DNA of 64,000 nucleotides from an uncultured Schlesneria sp. (GCA_903904835.1 CAIVEI010000054.1:1-64000), one strand, 5' to 3'; shown: positions 28,809 to 37,989, counted from the stretch's first letter. The notes: generated by a model not told the origin, from the letters alone. Translations and numbers: made by a program.

Positions 28809-30281
28809 TTACATGGCTTCGAAGAAACGTCGAGCACACTCGTCAATCAGATCTTCTGTAAGCTCAAACGGCATATCACTGAATCGACAAATGGAGCGAG
28901 CGATTTCGAGCAGATCCCGCGGGTCGCTTGCTCGCGGTGTCCGACCCTTATCGTAGTAATTCTCAAAAAGAAAATTGACGATCGATTCGTCGTACGGAAT
29001 CTCTCGTTGACGGCAAGCGAGATGGAAGATCACGGAGAACAGTTCTCGCGACGGCGGATTGATCGGCAATTTGTGTTTAATCCGACGCATGAACGCACTG
29101 TCGTCAATCTCCCTGGGATGGAGATTCGTCGCGAATATTGTCAGTTGTTCGAGCGGAAGCGCACACTTTCGACCAGTGGCAAGCGTCAGATAATCAACGC
29201 CTTCTTCAAGCGGCACACTCCATCGGTTAAGCAAATCGCTCGTTCGAATGGCTTGCCGCCCGAGATCATCGATCAGAAACACCCCTCCGTTTGCCTTGAT
29301 ATGTAGTGGCGCATTGTAAAAATTTGCCTGTTTGTTGTATTTCAGTTCGAACAGGTCGAGAGTCAATTCGCTGCCGGTGATCACAACCGGGCGTTTGATT
29401 CGACGCCAACGTAGATCGACTGGACCATCGTTGCCGGAGTGTCTGGATGATTCGGATGACGATGACGATCCGCGTTGAACCGAATCATCGTCGTCGGCCG
29501 TCTGATGGACGCCAGGATCAAAGAGCGTGATGATGCAGTTCTCGGCCATGATCGCGTAGGGAACATAGATTTCGCCGCAGAACAGACTCAAGAAACGGCC
29601 CAGCCCTTTTGCAATGACCGTCTTTCCGTTACCTGGTGGCCCGTACAACAAAATGGATTTGCCACTGCAGATTGCCGGACCCAACTCACTCAGCATCGAA
29701 GGCCGCATGACGTAATCATGGAATGCCGCACGTAGTGCCATGGGATTGCATAGCGTTCCCGTCACACGTTGAAGCTGGCAATGTTCAATATATTGCTCGA
29801 GTGAAACTGGTGCAGGCCCCACGTAACGACAGGCATCAACGGCCTCTTTCGCGCGAGCATAACCCTTCTCAGTTAACTCGTAGCGATTTCCGATGCGACC
29901 TAATACATCGGTCAAACTGACCTCCAGAAGCATCTGCTCCCTGAGCTTCCGTAATGATTCTTCGATAACCCTGGATGGCAAACGAGTCATCCGTGCCAGA
30001 TCGTTTCCTTGCAGAACCCCATGGACATAAAGAGTTTTAAGAACCAAGTCGTTTAAATGTCCCAGGGAAATTCCTGTTTCTGACAATGTTCGAGGACTGC
30101 GAGGCGCCGGAACAGGGGGGGCTTGAACAGGTGCATTGCCCTCTTTCCACGCGATCGAAGGAAGTTCTTCAACGTTCATCAGGGACGAGTTGACTGGCAA
30201 AAGTTCGTTCATCTGAGACCCGTCTTCACTGTGTCCGTTCTTGGATTCAACTTGCGTTCGAAACGACTGTATTGAGGACAT
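28809..30281 (-). CDS. AAA+ family ATPase with N-terminal winged-helix region
   Basis: About 490 residues. The N-terminal ~75 residues are Pro/Ser-rich. Residues ~75-150 look like a winged helix (LVLKTLYVHGVLQGNDLARMTRL onward). The AAA+ core has Walker A GPPGNGKT at ~214-221, Walker B GGVFLIDDLG, a sensor-1 segment FATNLHP, and a sensor-2/lid region with helix DLLEIARSICRFSDM. A ~30-residue Asp/Ser-rich insertion (DDDDSVQRGSSSSSE) lies between Walker A and Walker B. The family is found as an uncharacterised ATPase in planctomycetes; a remodelling function is expected but no partner is evident. The ATG at 30281 is used; TTG at 30287 opens the frame. Confidence 0.8.
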   Translation of the reverse strand: MSSIQSFRTQVESKNGHSEDGSQMNELLPVNSSLMNVEELPSIAWKEGNAPVQAPPVPAPRSPRTLSETGISLGHLNDLVLKTLYVHGVLQGNDLARMTRLPSRVIEESLRKLREQMLLEVSLTDVLGRIGNRYELTEKGYARAKEAVDACRYVGPAPVSLEQYIEHCQLQRVTGTLCNPMALRAAFHDYVMRPSMLSELGPAICSGKSILLYGPPGNGKTVIAKGLGRFLSLFCGEIYVPYAIMAENCIITLFDPGVHQTADDDDSVQRGSSSSSESSRHSGNDGPVDLRWRRIKRPVVITGSELTLDLFELKYNKQANFYNAPLHIKANGGVFLIDDLGRQAIRTSDLLNRWSVPLEEGVDYLTLATGRKCALPLEQLTIFATNLHPREIDDSAFMRRIKHKLPINPPSRELFSVIFHLACRQREIPYDESIVNFLFENYYDKGRTPRASDPRDLLEIARSICRFSDMPFELTEDLIDECARRFFEAM

Positions 30282-30939
30282 CTGCAAGCTTTCAAAACAG
30301 TCCAGTTTCCCAGCATCAAGGGCGAATTCGTCCGGGAATTGGCGAACATGCCTCTGCCTGAGGCCGTTCGATCAACTGGAATGAAACTGGTCACGGTTTG
30401 ATTTTGGTTTTTGACGCTTTTCGTATTCGTATCGGCCAGCGATCTTAGACCCATGACCGAAATCGGAATCTTCCGCAGTCTCTATCATCGACTCTGTTAA
30501 CCCACCATGTCTTCTTCACGCATTTACCCGAGATTAAGAAGCCAACGATGAACCGTCGGATGTTCCGTGAAAAAAGTCGCCGAAGAAATCAAACCTCAGT
30601 CACGAGTTGCAATTTCTGCCGATTTTCAACGTTGCTGTCTTGGAATAGCGCATTCACTTCCGGTCGCAACAAATGACGGATTGACGCTGTTCTTCGACGT
30701 CTGATCGTTTGTTCGGATCGCAATTATCGGCAGAAATCTCGGTTTGTGAACCGCCCCACAAACCAGGGTCAAAGGATTAGCCGCTTGACATCGGTCTCAT
30801 ATCGGGCGATGCTGATTCCAGCAATTTGGCTGACCCTGCCTGCCCGACTTTCCCGCCTGTGCAATGAGACTGTCTCGGATTTTCCAGATCCGTGACCCGT
30901 CGAGCATCGTCAAGAAACATGATTAAGGATCGCTCCTCC
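30282..30939. other. Divergent intergenic region
   Basis: This 658-bp gap lies between the divergent AAA+ and WD40/cytochrome genes. It has a perfect but widely spaced 12-bp inverted repeat, ATTTCTGCCGAT at 30612-30623 and ATCGGCAGAAAT at 30726-30737. No gene was recognised; the minus-strand frame at 30777-30995 is considered spurious. Confidence 0.45.
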
Positions 30940-32865
30940 ATGCAGCGCTTAACCAACATACTACTTGTCAATTCGTTGTTCCTGATTTTGGCCACTCAAG
31001 TTTCGGCTCAAGAGAATCTCGATCAAAAGATCGCCGAACAACAAAAGCTGGCCGATGAGGCGGTTGCTCGCAAAATCGCTGGTGAACCTGCGGTTGTCAC
31101 CGCAAGAACGACAGCGAAAGAACGAGCGGCAGCCGTCGCCGCTTTGCGAGTCGAGCAGAACAAGGCAGAAGCAAGCGTTAAAGACTCTGAAGGAAAGCTT
31201 CCTAAGCTGCAGGAGGCGATTAAAAAAGCCGCCGAAGAACGAGCAAAAGCCGAAACCGATTCCGCCGCCGCCGCAAAAGCGGCACTTGATGCGAAAGGAA
31301 AGGAAACTGAACAAGCAGAAGCCGACAAATCGAAAGCCGCCGCCGAAAAGCTGGTTGCTACGACGAAAGCGCTTGAGGAGGCACTGAAAGCGATTCAACC
31401 CGTTGAAGTCGCTCTGGCCGACGCTCGGAAACTGATCGCCGAACAACCCGTAAAAGTCAAAACCGCTGAGGCGGCTGTTGCCGCTTTCCAGCCGGAACTG
31501 CAGGCGGCCGAAGCAGCCTTTGCCGCGCTCAGCAAAGAAGCGGTCGCTCGCCAGATTGATCTCGAAAAAAGTCTTGTCGCAACCGGTCGACTGGTATCGT
31601 TCGCACACCAGGTGGCCCCGATTTTTTCTCAACGATGCCTGGCCTGTCATAACGCACGAACGGCCAAGGGACGGCTGAATATGGAAAACTTTGCCAACCT
31701 GATGAAGGGTGGCGAAAGCGGACCATCGGTCGTTGCTGGCAAGCCGGCTGAATCGTTGTTGCAAACAATGATTGAAGACCATTCGATGCCGAAAGACGCC
31801 GACCCGTTGCAGCCTGAACAAATTGCGATCATCAAGAAATGGGTTGAGACCGGTGCTCGCCTGGATGCCGGCGTCGCGGCAACGGCAACACTGATCACGA
31901 TTATTCCTAAACTGGTTCAACCAATGCCTCCTGAATCTTATCGCGTTTCGGTACCCGTGATGGCGCTGGCATTCAGTCCTGATGGAAACCTACTCGCCAC
32001 GTCAGGCTACCGCGAAGTCCTGCTTTGGAACCCAGCCGACGGCCAGCTTGTTCGCCGAATTAAAAATCTCGCCGAGCGTCCTCATGACTTCGAGTTTTCA
32101 GCAGATGGGTCAGTCCTGGCAGTCGCCGCTGGGACACCGGGTCAAATGGGTGAGGTGAAATTGTTCAACGTGGCTGACGGAGCTTTACTGGCAGACCTGT
32201 TCACCACCGACGACGAAGTCTTTTCGGTCGCATTCAGCCCTGATGGAACTCGACTCGCCGCCGCATGTGCCGATCGATCGGTACGACTATTCGATGTGGC
32301 AACTCGACAACCGCAAAAGCTGATTGAAGATCACGCCGACTGGGTCATGGATGTCGCGTGGTCTCCCGACGGCAAGAGAATTGCAACAGCCAGTCGCGAC
32401 AAAACATGCAAAGTATTTGACAGTACATCGGGTGAATCTCAGTCAACATTCAACGGACATGCCCAACCGGTCTTTGGCGTTGGCTTTCTTCCGGACGGTG
32501 TCAGTGTGGCGAGCAGCGGACGCGACAATCGAATCCGTGTCTGGAACAGTGCTGATGCGAAACAAGCTCGCGAAATCGCGCTTGGTGGCGAGGTCTTTCG
32601 GATCACGATGCAAGGAGACGGAACTGCATTCAGCGGCAGTGCCGACAAGTTCGCCCGCCAGCACAATTTGACCAACGGTGCACAGGTGAAACAGTTCGGT
32701 CCCCACGAGGACTGGGTCTACGCCGCCAGCTACCACCCCGCATCGAAACGAGTTGCCAGCGGCAGCCACGACGGACAGGTCAGGATCTGGAATTACGACG
32801 ACGGCAAAGAACTGATCAAGTTCACCGCCGCACCTGGCCTGTCACAACCCGTCGCCGCCAAGTGA
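30940..32865 (+). CDS. Exported coiled-coil, c-type cytochrome and WD40 repeat protein
   Basis: A 641-residue exported protein with a fused plan common in planctomycetes. A signal peptide (to VSAQE) is followed by an Ala/Lys/Glu-rich coiled coil at ~27-210. A short cytochrome c-like domain follows with CLACH (233-237) as haem-attachment motif and a possible distal Met in HSMPKDADP. From ~345 to the end there are about seven WD40 blades (for example AFSPDGTRLAAACADRSVRLFD). The protein probably acts outside the cytoplasm; the redox partner is unknown. The ATG at 30940 has AAGGA at ~10 nt; an upstream Met at 30919 would add residues before the signal. A copy of an 80-bp repeat begins 13 bp after the stop. 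Confidence 0.85.
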   Translation: MQRLTNILLVNSLFLILATQVSAQENLDQKIAEQQKLADEAVARKIAGEPAVVTARTTAKERAAAVAALRVEQNKAEASVKDSEGKLPKLQEAIKKAAEERAKAETDSAAAAKAALDAKGKETEQAEADKSKAAAEKLVATTKALEEALKAIQPVEVALADARKLIAEQPVKVKTAEAAVAAFQPELQAAEAAFAALSKEAVARQIDLEKSLVATGRLVSFAHQVAPIFSQRCLACHNARTAKGRLNMENFANLMKGGESGPSVVAGKPAESLLQTMIEDHSMPKDADPLQPEQIAIIKKWVETGARLDAGVAATATLITIIPKLVQPMPPESYRVSVPVMALAFSPDGNLLATSGYREVLLWNPADGQLVRRIKNLAERPHDFEFSADGSVLAVAAGTPGQMGEVKLFNVADGALLADLFTTDDEVFSVAFSPDGTRLAAACADRSVRLFDVATRQPQKLIEDHADWVMDVAWSPDGKRIATASRDKTCKVFDSTSGESQSTFNGHAQPVFGVGFLPDGVSVASSGRDNRIRVWNSADAKQAREIALGGEVFRITMQGDGTAFSGSADKFARQHNLTNGAQVKQFGPHEDWVYAASYHPASKRVASGSHDGQVRIWNYDDGKELIKFTAAPGLSQPVAAK

Positions 32866-32878
32866 TCGATTTCTGTTC

Positions 32879-32958
32879 CCAAGCGGGAGCTTGGTAACGA
32901 GTCAAGGCGACGTGCGTCAGGCTTGGGAAACGGTGGTCCCTGACATAAGATGCGTTTG
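32879..32958. repeat. 80-bp direct repeat, left copy (R-M island boundary)
   Basis: Identical over 80 bp to 35750-35829. It includes half of a palindrome (GCTTGGTAACGAG) and a 6-bp stem GTCAGG/CCTGAC (32916-32921 and 32939-32944). It begins 13 bp after the WD40 gene stop and ends 11 bp before the end of the restriction endonuclease gene. Confidence 0.95.
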
Positions 32959-32969
32959 AAAATGCCACT

Positions 32970-33908
32970 TCACTGAGGGTACGGACCAAGAAACTTGTCG
33001 CCGTTGAAGTGAATCATATGATCGGGGAAGTCGGCAATCCAAACCTCGGATTCCCAGACAATCTCCGTCGCATATTTTTTGAAACCGGCGAAATTCATGA
33101 ATGCCGTTACATAGACGCGTGACGAGGGACATTTTTTCAATGCGGCCTCAAGTTCCGCGTGGCGTTTCGGTGAAACGGGACCGTGTGAGGTGACCGCTTC
33201 GATCAGAAATAGCCAGTTTCTCGTTTCGTCGTACAGCACGATGTCTGGAAGTTTGTCGTGGTTCATGTCAGGAATATTCAATTCCTTCAGACGTTTTTCA
33301 TCGAGAATCAGTTGTTTCGCTGCTGTGTCACCGACGTACAACAGAATTGCGGCGGGCGCAAATCGAGGGGCGAATTCCTCAATGATCAAACGCTGGAGTT
33401 CATTGTGAGCACCAGGCGAAAGTTCATATTTTGATCCGTCGATCAATGTGACTGGAATTTTGGTTAAACGTCGTTCACGCGCGTACTTGGAAGCGAGAGT
33501 GGCATGACGCCCGATGAATGCGTTGCATTTCTTTGTGAAATTCTTCCTGCCGAAGCAGCGAAGGATCTCAGCAGCTTCCGCGGTAAGCTGGTAAACGGTG
33601 TCGCCGCTATTCGTTGGTCGTTTAGGATCATCTGAATTGCGATCAACCAGGCGGGCTTGTTCAAACTGATGGATTGTCTGGCGGCGAATCGTTTCTCGGC
33701 TATTGGCGGCATAGTCCTTGTCGTAATGAAGCCGCATCCAAGCCATGATGTCCCAAATGCGAAGTAACGGTCGCGCTGCTTCTGCCCATCCGTCATCCTC
33801 TTTCAACCCAGCCAAGGCAATCAATGTCAGAATTGACCGCTCATTCTGCTGTTGCTTCGGCAGACCGAGGCTCTTGAGAATCTCAAGACCGTCCTCACGT
33901 TTGCTCAT
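32970..33908 (-). CDS. BsuBI/PstI-family type II restriction endonuclease
   Basis: A 312-residue protein matching the BsuBI/PstI restriction enzyme family. The C-terminal catalytic domain has LLYVGDTAAKQLILDEKRL, then PDIVLYD (Asp at ~222) and NWLFLIEAVTSHGPVSPKR (Glu at ~237), a PD-(D/E)xK-like arrangement conserved in the family. The N-terminal half is a helical domain. PstI and BsuBI cut CTGCAG; the specificity of this protein is only inferred. Its ATG (33908) overlaps the methyltransferase stop as ATGA, so endonuclease is made after methylase from one mRNA. It ends next to the left 80-bp direct repeat. Confidence 0.9.
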   Translation of the reverse strand: MSKREDGLEILKSLGLPKQQQNERSILTLIALAGLKEDDGWAEAARPLLRIWDIMAWMRLHYDKDYAANSRETIRRQTIHQFEQARLVDRNSDDPKRPTNSGDTVYQLTAEAAEILRCFGRKNFTKKCNAFIGRHATLASKYARERRLTKIPVTLIDGSKYELSPGAHNELQRLIIEEFAPRFAPAAILLYVGDTAAKQLILDEKRLKELNIPDMNHDKLPDIVLYDETRNWLFLIEAVTSHGPVSPKRHAELEAALKKCPSSRVYVTAFMNFAGFKKYATEIVWESEVWIADFPDHMIHFNGDKFLGPYPQ

Positions 33909-35458
33909 GCGGCCACCCCGATCAGTTGATCGAGAAGTGCGGTCGGTATTCCCATTACGTCACCAACAACTTTTTCGACGGTGACAAGGTCTTTCGTTTC
34001 GAATTTTTGAATTCGTTCGCCAATCTGAATCAGCGAATCGATATCAGGGACGGGCATTCCGCGAATTTCCGTCGCATTCACTTGAGTATTCCCGCTGATT
34101 GCGCGGAAATAACGATCGACGATCGACGAGTTAAAATATGCAGCCAGCCCGAAGGCTTCATCTGGAGATAATTCGGAACCGTTCCGGTAGACATAATTCA
34201 GATGGTTCTCTAACCCAACCCATTCCGAGTAACAATCGGCTTCAGTGACAATACCCGCGACAAGTCGCCGCTTCTCTTCTTTGGCGGTGAACCGCTTCAG
34301 AAGAACATAGTTCTTCGCCGGCACGAGCAGTCGCTTGGATTCGTTACTGACTTCGATATGAAGCGGCTTTCCGTTCTTGGGGGGAAACTGGGTCACAAAT
34401 GGACGAACATTGTGCATCCATAAAAGTGGTGCGGTATCCGAACCGCGTTCGTTTCTGAGAAATTCCGTGGCACGAAAAGTGACGACCGGTCCCGTTGAGA
34501 TGGCGTACCCGATCGAACGAAATCGATTGGTCAGGCTGTCGATCCTTTCAACGATTTCGTTTTCGATATTGCTCGTCGCGACTCGAACGATGTGGTCTCC
34601 GTTTCCATTGTCAATAATTCTGTCATACGGAATAAGACTACGCTCAACCTGCGCGAAATCACGTCCTTTGCTCGTCGAAAGGATGACACCACTTGTTTCG
34701 CCACCCTTTTGCGCTTTGAGGATCACATTCTCCTGAAGCACTTCATCATCTTTGAAAGCATCCGTTCGGGACTCAAAAATGTGAATCTGACGAGCTGCGA
34801 GCCGGTCGAAAAACCACTTTCGAAACCGTTTAAAGTACGGCCCGTTAAAGTAGCTTCGCGGCGTGATCGCTACCATTTCACCGCCGGGAAGCAGCAAGTC
34901 TGCGGCGACCGCCATAAACAGCGCATAGATGTTCGGCTGGCCGTGTATCACATGCGTCATTGCCTGGGCATGTACCGAGTCTTTTCTCAATTTGAAGTAC
35001 GGCGGATTCAATATCGCGACATCGAACGATGGTTCTGGCCCACATTGGAAAAGGTCCTTCTGAGTATTCTCCAGAATAAAATCAGCCGTTCGAATCACAA
35101 ATTCCATTGTGTGGCCGCCAACTTCAAGCGACTTTTGACAATTCTCCATTGTCCGTTCGAGCAGCGGGATGAGGTTTGGGTCGTTCTCCCATAGCTCGAA
35201 ACTCAGCCGAAAAGCCGATTTTTGTTGAAGAATACGTTGGCAAATGGCAGCGGAAAGCGTTCCGACACCTGCACCCGCGTCGAGAACCCGGACTGGCTTC
35301 TTGTGTGATTTTTCGAACGCTCCAAGCATTGCCGCCATTGCCTGCGCAATGACAGGCGGCGTGCCAAAGTGGCCCCGTTTTTTTCGCTCGTCCGCCGATG
35401 TCAGCGTGTCAAAGCACCGTTGCTGCACGGCGGCAAATTCAATGAGGTCCGCAGTCAT
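33905..35458 (-). CDS. N6-adenine DNA methyltransferase of the R-M pair
   Basis: A 517-residue class-I methyltransferase. It shows FGTPP (31-35), the AdoMet-binding motif VLDAGAGVGTLSAA (58-71), acidic motif II at ELWENDP, and the catalytic NPPY (151-154) that flips and methylates adenine. The order motif I then IV indicates a gamma-type enzyme. The C-terminal ~230 residues would carry the target recognition domain (repeated aromatic segments, FNSSIVDRYFRAISG). It lies directly upstream of, and overlaps, the BsuBI/PstI-type nuclease and should protect the same site. No control (C) protein gene was seen. Confidence 0.92.
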   Translation of the reverse strand: MTADLIEFAAVQQRCFDTLTSADERKKRGHFGTPPVIAQAMAAMLGAFEKSHKKPVRVLDAGAGVGTLSAAICQRILQQKSAFRLSFELWENDPNLIPLLERTMENCQKSLEVGGHTMEFVIRTADFILENTQKDLFQCGPEPSFDVAILNPPYFKLRKDSVHAQAMTHVIHGQPNIYALFMAVAADLLLPGGEMVAITPRSYFNGPYFKRFRKWFFDRLAARQIHIFESRTDAFKDDEVLQENVILKAQKGGETSGVILSTSKGRDFAQVERSLIPYDRIIDNGNGDHIVRVATSNIENEIVERIDSLTNRFRSIGYAISTGPVVTFRATEFLRNERGSDTAPLLWMHNVRPFVTQFPPKNGKPLHIEVSNESKRLLVPAKNYVLLKRFTAKEEKRRLVAGIVTEADCYSEWVGLENHLNYVYRNGSELSPDEAFGLAAYFNSSIVDRYFRAISGNTQVNATEIRGMPVPDIDSLIQIGERIQKFETKDLVTVEKVVGDVMGIPTALLDQLIGVAA

Positions 35459-35742
35459 CGAGTCCCATTCAGTTCAAACGTGGAACTTAGCTCCAATATT
35501 GCTAACCCTGATTCCGTCAATATGGATGGTATGTCAATGGGACGTTTCAAGAAAGTCGGCACCGTCGAGGGAAGACGGGACCATGGGACTTCCCGCAGCC
35601 GAATTCCATAAATGCAAATCCAATCAGTATTCAGTGAAACAAAAATATTCCTCTGTTTCAAGTAAACCCCGATTGAATATCAGAACGACAATTGAGTAGC
35701 GTGGACTGATTTGCGAATTCGCGAAGCGATGCTTCGAAGATT

Positions 35743-35772
35743 CTCGTTACCAAGCGGGAGCTTGGTAACGAG
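35743..35772. repeat. 13-bp perfect palindrome within the right repeat
   Basis: CTCGTTACCAAGC (35743-35755) and GCTTGGTAACGAG (35760-35772) are perfect inverted arms with a 4-nt GGGA loop. The left arm is intact here but diverged at the left repeat copy (32868-32884), which marks the right copy as closer to the original element. Confidence 0.85.
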
Positions 35773-35829
35773 TCAAGGCGACGTGCGTCAGGCTTGGGAA
35801 ACGGTGGTCCCTGACATAAGATGCGTTTG
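35750..35829. repeat. 80-bp direct repeat, right copy (R-M island boundary)
   Basis: Identical to 32879-32958 over 80 bp; the repeat units are 2,871 bp apart in the same orientation and bracket exactly the two R-M genes. Similarity weakens but continues about a dozen bases further left. Confidence 0.95.
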
Positions 35830-35871
35830 GCGGCTTGGAGGCTGTTGAATCACATCGTAAAAGGGATGCCG

Positions 35872-36975
35872 ATGACGAACGTGTTGCTTTTGGGCGCGGG
35901 GACGATCGGGCGGATGATCGCGACCCTGCTGGTTCAGTCGGGAGATTACGTTGTCCGAATCGCTGATTCTGACGCCGAAGCCTTGCGACGACTGCACGCC
36001 AGATTTGGGGTCGAGACCGTTGTTCTTGATGCCGCCAATGAAGCTCAATTGATGTCGGCGATGACCGGCGTTCAAGCGGTGATTTCTGCATTAACATTCA
36101 GCTTGAACCCGACTGTCGCTCGCGTCGCTCTGGCTGCCGGCGTCAGCTATTTCGATCTGACTGAAGACGTTGCCACGACTGCTGCGGTTCGCGAGTTGGC
36201 GGCAACTGCCAGAATTGGTCAAATCTTTATGCCGCAATGCGGACTGGCACCTGGATTCGTGGGGATCGCTGCCAATCATCTGGCAAAAAAATTTGATACC
36301 CTCGACTCGTTATTACTGCGGGTTGGCGCGTTGCCCGAGTTTCCCACGAATTCATTGAAGTACAATCTCACCTGGTCGACCGATGGCCTGATCAACGAAT
36401 ACTGCAATCCGTGTGACGTCATTCATCAGGGAAAGCGGCAAGACTGCTGGCCCCTGGAAGGGTTGGAACACCTCTCCATTGATGGAGTCGAATACGAAGC
36501 ATTTTCGACTTCCGGAGGATTGGGAACGCTTTGCGAGACGTTTGACGGTCACTTGCGCGAAATGAATTACAAGACGGTGCGCTATATTGGTCACCGGGAC
36601 CGGATGTTATTTTTGCTTGATGAACTTCGATTACGCGAACGACGCGAGCTGTTGAAAGAGATTCTCGAAAACGCCTTGCCGCGAACATTGCAGGACGTGG
36701 TGGTTGTTTTTTGTACCGCGACCGGGCAGCGAGATGGTCAGATGGTCCAGTTGTGGGATGCTCGCAAGGTTTATCACCAGACTCATGGCGACGAAGTCTG
36801 GAGCGCCATTCAGATCACGACAGCAGCGTCGATTTGTGCGGTGCTCGACCTGCATGTCAACGGACAACTGCCGAACACCGGTTTTGTCCGGCAGGAACAG
36901 GTAGACTTCGATGGTTTCCTCGCCAACCGATTTGGAAAACATTACGTTTCATCCGACGTGAAGTTTCACGTCTAG
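35872..36975 (+). CDS. Saccharopine dehydrogenase-like NAD(P)-binding oxidoreductase
   Basis: A 367-residue protein with an N-terminal Rossmann fold (VLLLGAGTIGRMIATLL), the DAANEAQLMSAMTGVQAVISA strand-helix pattern, and the C-terminal saccharopine dehydrogenase-type domain (GLAPGFVGIAANHL, STDGLINEYCNPC). Related enzymes act in lysine and carboxynorspermidine pathways; which reaction this one does is unknown. The ATG at 35872 follows AAGGG at ~6 nt; an ATG two codons earlier (35866) is equally possible. The frame extends upstream into the 80-bp repeat, which is not thought to be coding. Confidence 0.85.
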   Translation: MTNVLLLGAGTIGRMIATLLVQSGDYVVRIADSDAEALRRLHARFGVETVVLDAANEAQLMSAMTGVQAVISALTFSLNPTVARVALAAGVSYFDLTEDVATTAAVRELAATARIGQIFMPQCGLAPGFVGIAANHLAKKFDTLDSLLLRVGALPEFPTNSLKYNLTWSTDGLINEYCNPCDVIHQGKRQDCWPLEGLEHLSIDGVEYEAFSTSGGLGTLCETFDGHLREMNYKTVRYIGHRDRMLFLLDELRLRERRELLKEILENALPRTLQDVVVVFCTATGQRDGQMVQLWDARKVYHQTHGDEVWSAIQITTAASICAVLDLHVNGQLPNTGFVRQEQVDFDGFLANRFGKHYVSSDVKFHV

Positions 36976-37185
36976 TGCCGCGTCACCGCAAAAAATGTGG
37001 GTACCACCGGCGGCAGCTTTGTGCCGCCAGTAGCTTCGACTCGAATTGCCCGTAAAATCGAAGAGCACTGGCGAGCGAAGACGCATGCCAGTGGCACACA
37101 ACCTCACATTGAAGCGTTGACGGAATACCAGCTCCGGAAATTTTTTGCCCGTATTCCAGTGATCCCAGAAATCAGGAGACGAATC

Positions 37186-37926
37186 ATGCAGCGACTGAAT
37201 GACTACAGGAATGTATTTACTCTTCCTCGAATCGCTTTTCTGGCGTTCGGATTTGCGACCGTAGTCATCGGTTTTTTACCGATCTCGGCCGATGAAAAGC
37301 CTGCGGCAAACGATCCCGCCTGGAAATCTCTGTTTGATGGAAAGACATTAAAGAACTGGAAATCTTCCGATTTCGGTGGGGAAGGCAAGGTTAGTGTCGA
37401 GGAGGGAATGATCGTCCTGAATCAGGGGTCCGATATGACAGGGATCACCTGGACCGGAGAAGCCCTGCCGAAAATGAATTACGAAGTCTCTGTGATGGCG
37501 CAGCGAATCGAAGGAAACGACTTCTTTTGTGGTATGACGTTTGAAATCAATGACGACCCATGCAGTTTGATTATCGGTGGATGGGGGGGAGGCATCGTGG
37601 GAATATCGAGCCTTGATGGTCTCGACGCAGCCAACAACGAAACGGCTCGATATGAGAGTTTTGAACCGGGCCAATGGTACAAGATTCGGTTACGAGTGAC
37701 GGAAGCAGGCCTCCTGGCCTGGATCGACAACAAACAAGTGGTGGGTGTCTCAACTAAGGGAAAGAAGATTTCGATTCGAGCCGAAGTTGAATCGTCGCGT
37801 CCGTTCGGGATTTCCACTTACGCAACAATGGCCGGACTGAAAGAGATCAAGATTCGCAAGCTGACAGCAGAAGAGGCAAAAGCACCACTGACACCCGCAG
37901 ACGATAAACAGAAGAAGAACAAATAG
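37186..37926 (+). CDS. Exported DUF1080-domain protein
   Basis: A 246-residue exported protein with a signal segment (IAFLAFGFATVVIGFLPISADE) and one DUF1080 (3-keto-disaccharide hydrolase-like, LamG/concanavalin fold) domain: WKSLFDGKTLKNW is the family opening and FEPGQWYKIRLRV a later block. DUF1080 proteins are greatly expanded in planctomycetes and are linked to carbohydrate binding or hydrolysis. The ATG at 37186 follows AGGAG at 7 nt. The C-terminus is a Lys-rich tail. Confidence 0.88.
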   Translation: MQRLNDYRNVFTLPRIAFLAFGFATVVIGFLPISADEKPAANDPAWKSLFDGKTLKNWKSSDFGGEGKVSVEEGMIVLNQGSDMTGITWTGEALPKMNYEVSVMAQRIEGNDFFCGMTFEINDDPCSLIIGGWGGGIVGISSLDGLDAANNETARYESFEPGQWYKIRLRVTEAGLLAWIDNKQVVGVSTKGKKISIRAEVESSRPFGISTYATMAGLKEIKIRKLTAEEAKAPLTPADDKQKKNK

Positions 37927-37960
37927 TTGGCGCCCAACTCGGGCTTTCATCATAAGCCCC

Positions 37961-37989
37961 ATAAGTCCTATGGGTCCCATATGTCCTAT
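37961..37989. repeat. Degenerate 9-bp tandem repeat (ATAxGTCCY type), copy A
   Basis: Three tandem 9-mers (ATAAGTCCT, ATGGGTCCC, ATATGTCCT) plus AT. It matches 24 of 29 positions with copy B at 63717-63745, 26 kb away. Confidence 0.7.

Larger units (their letters stand above)
35459..35871. other. Intergenic region upstream of the R-M operon
   Basis: This 413-bp gap lies between the R-M start and the saccharopine dehydrogenase-like gene. It holds the right 80-bp direct repeat and presumably the R-M promoter. Confidence 0.5.

Noticed and set aside
32879-35829. Interpretation of the 80-bp repeats as transposon ends
   Set aside because: They are direct, not inverted, repeats, and no transposase or integrase lies between them; a recombination-bounded island fits better.
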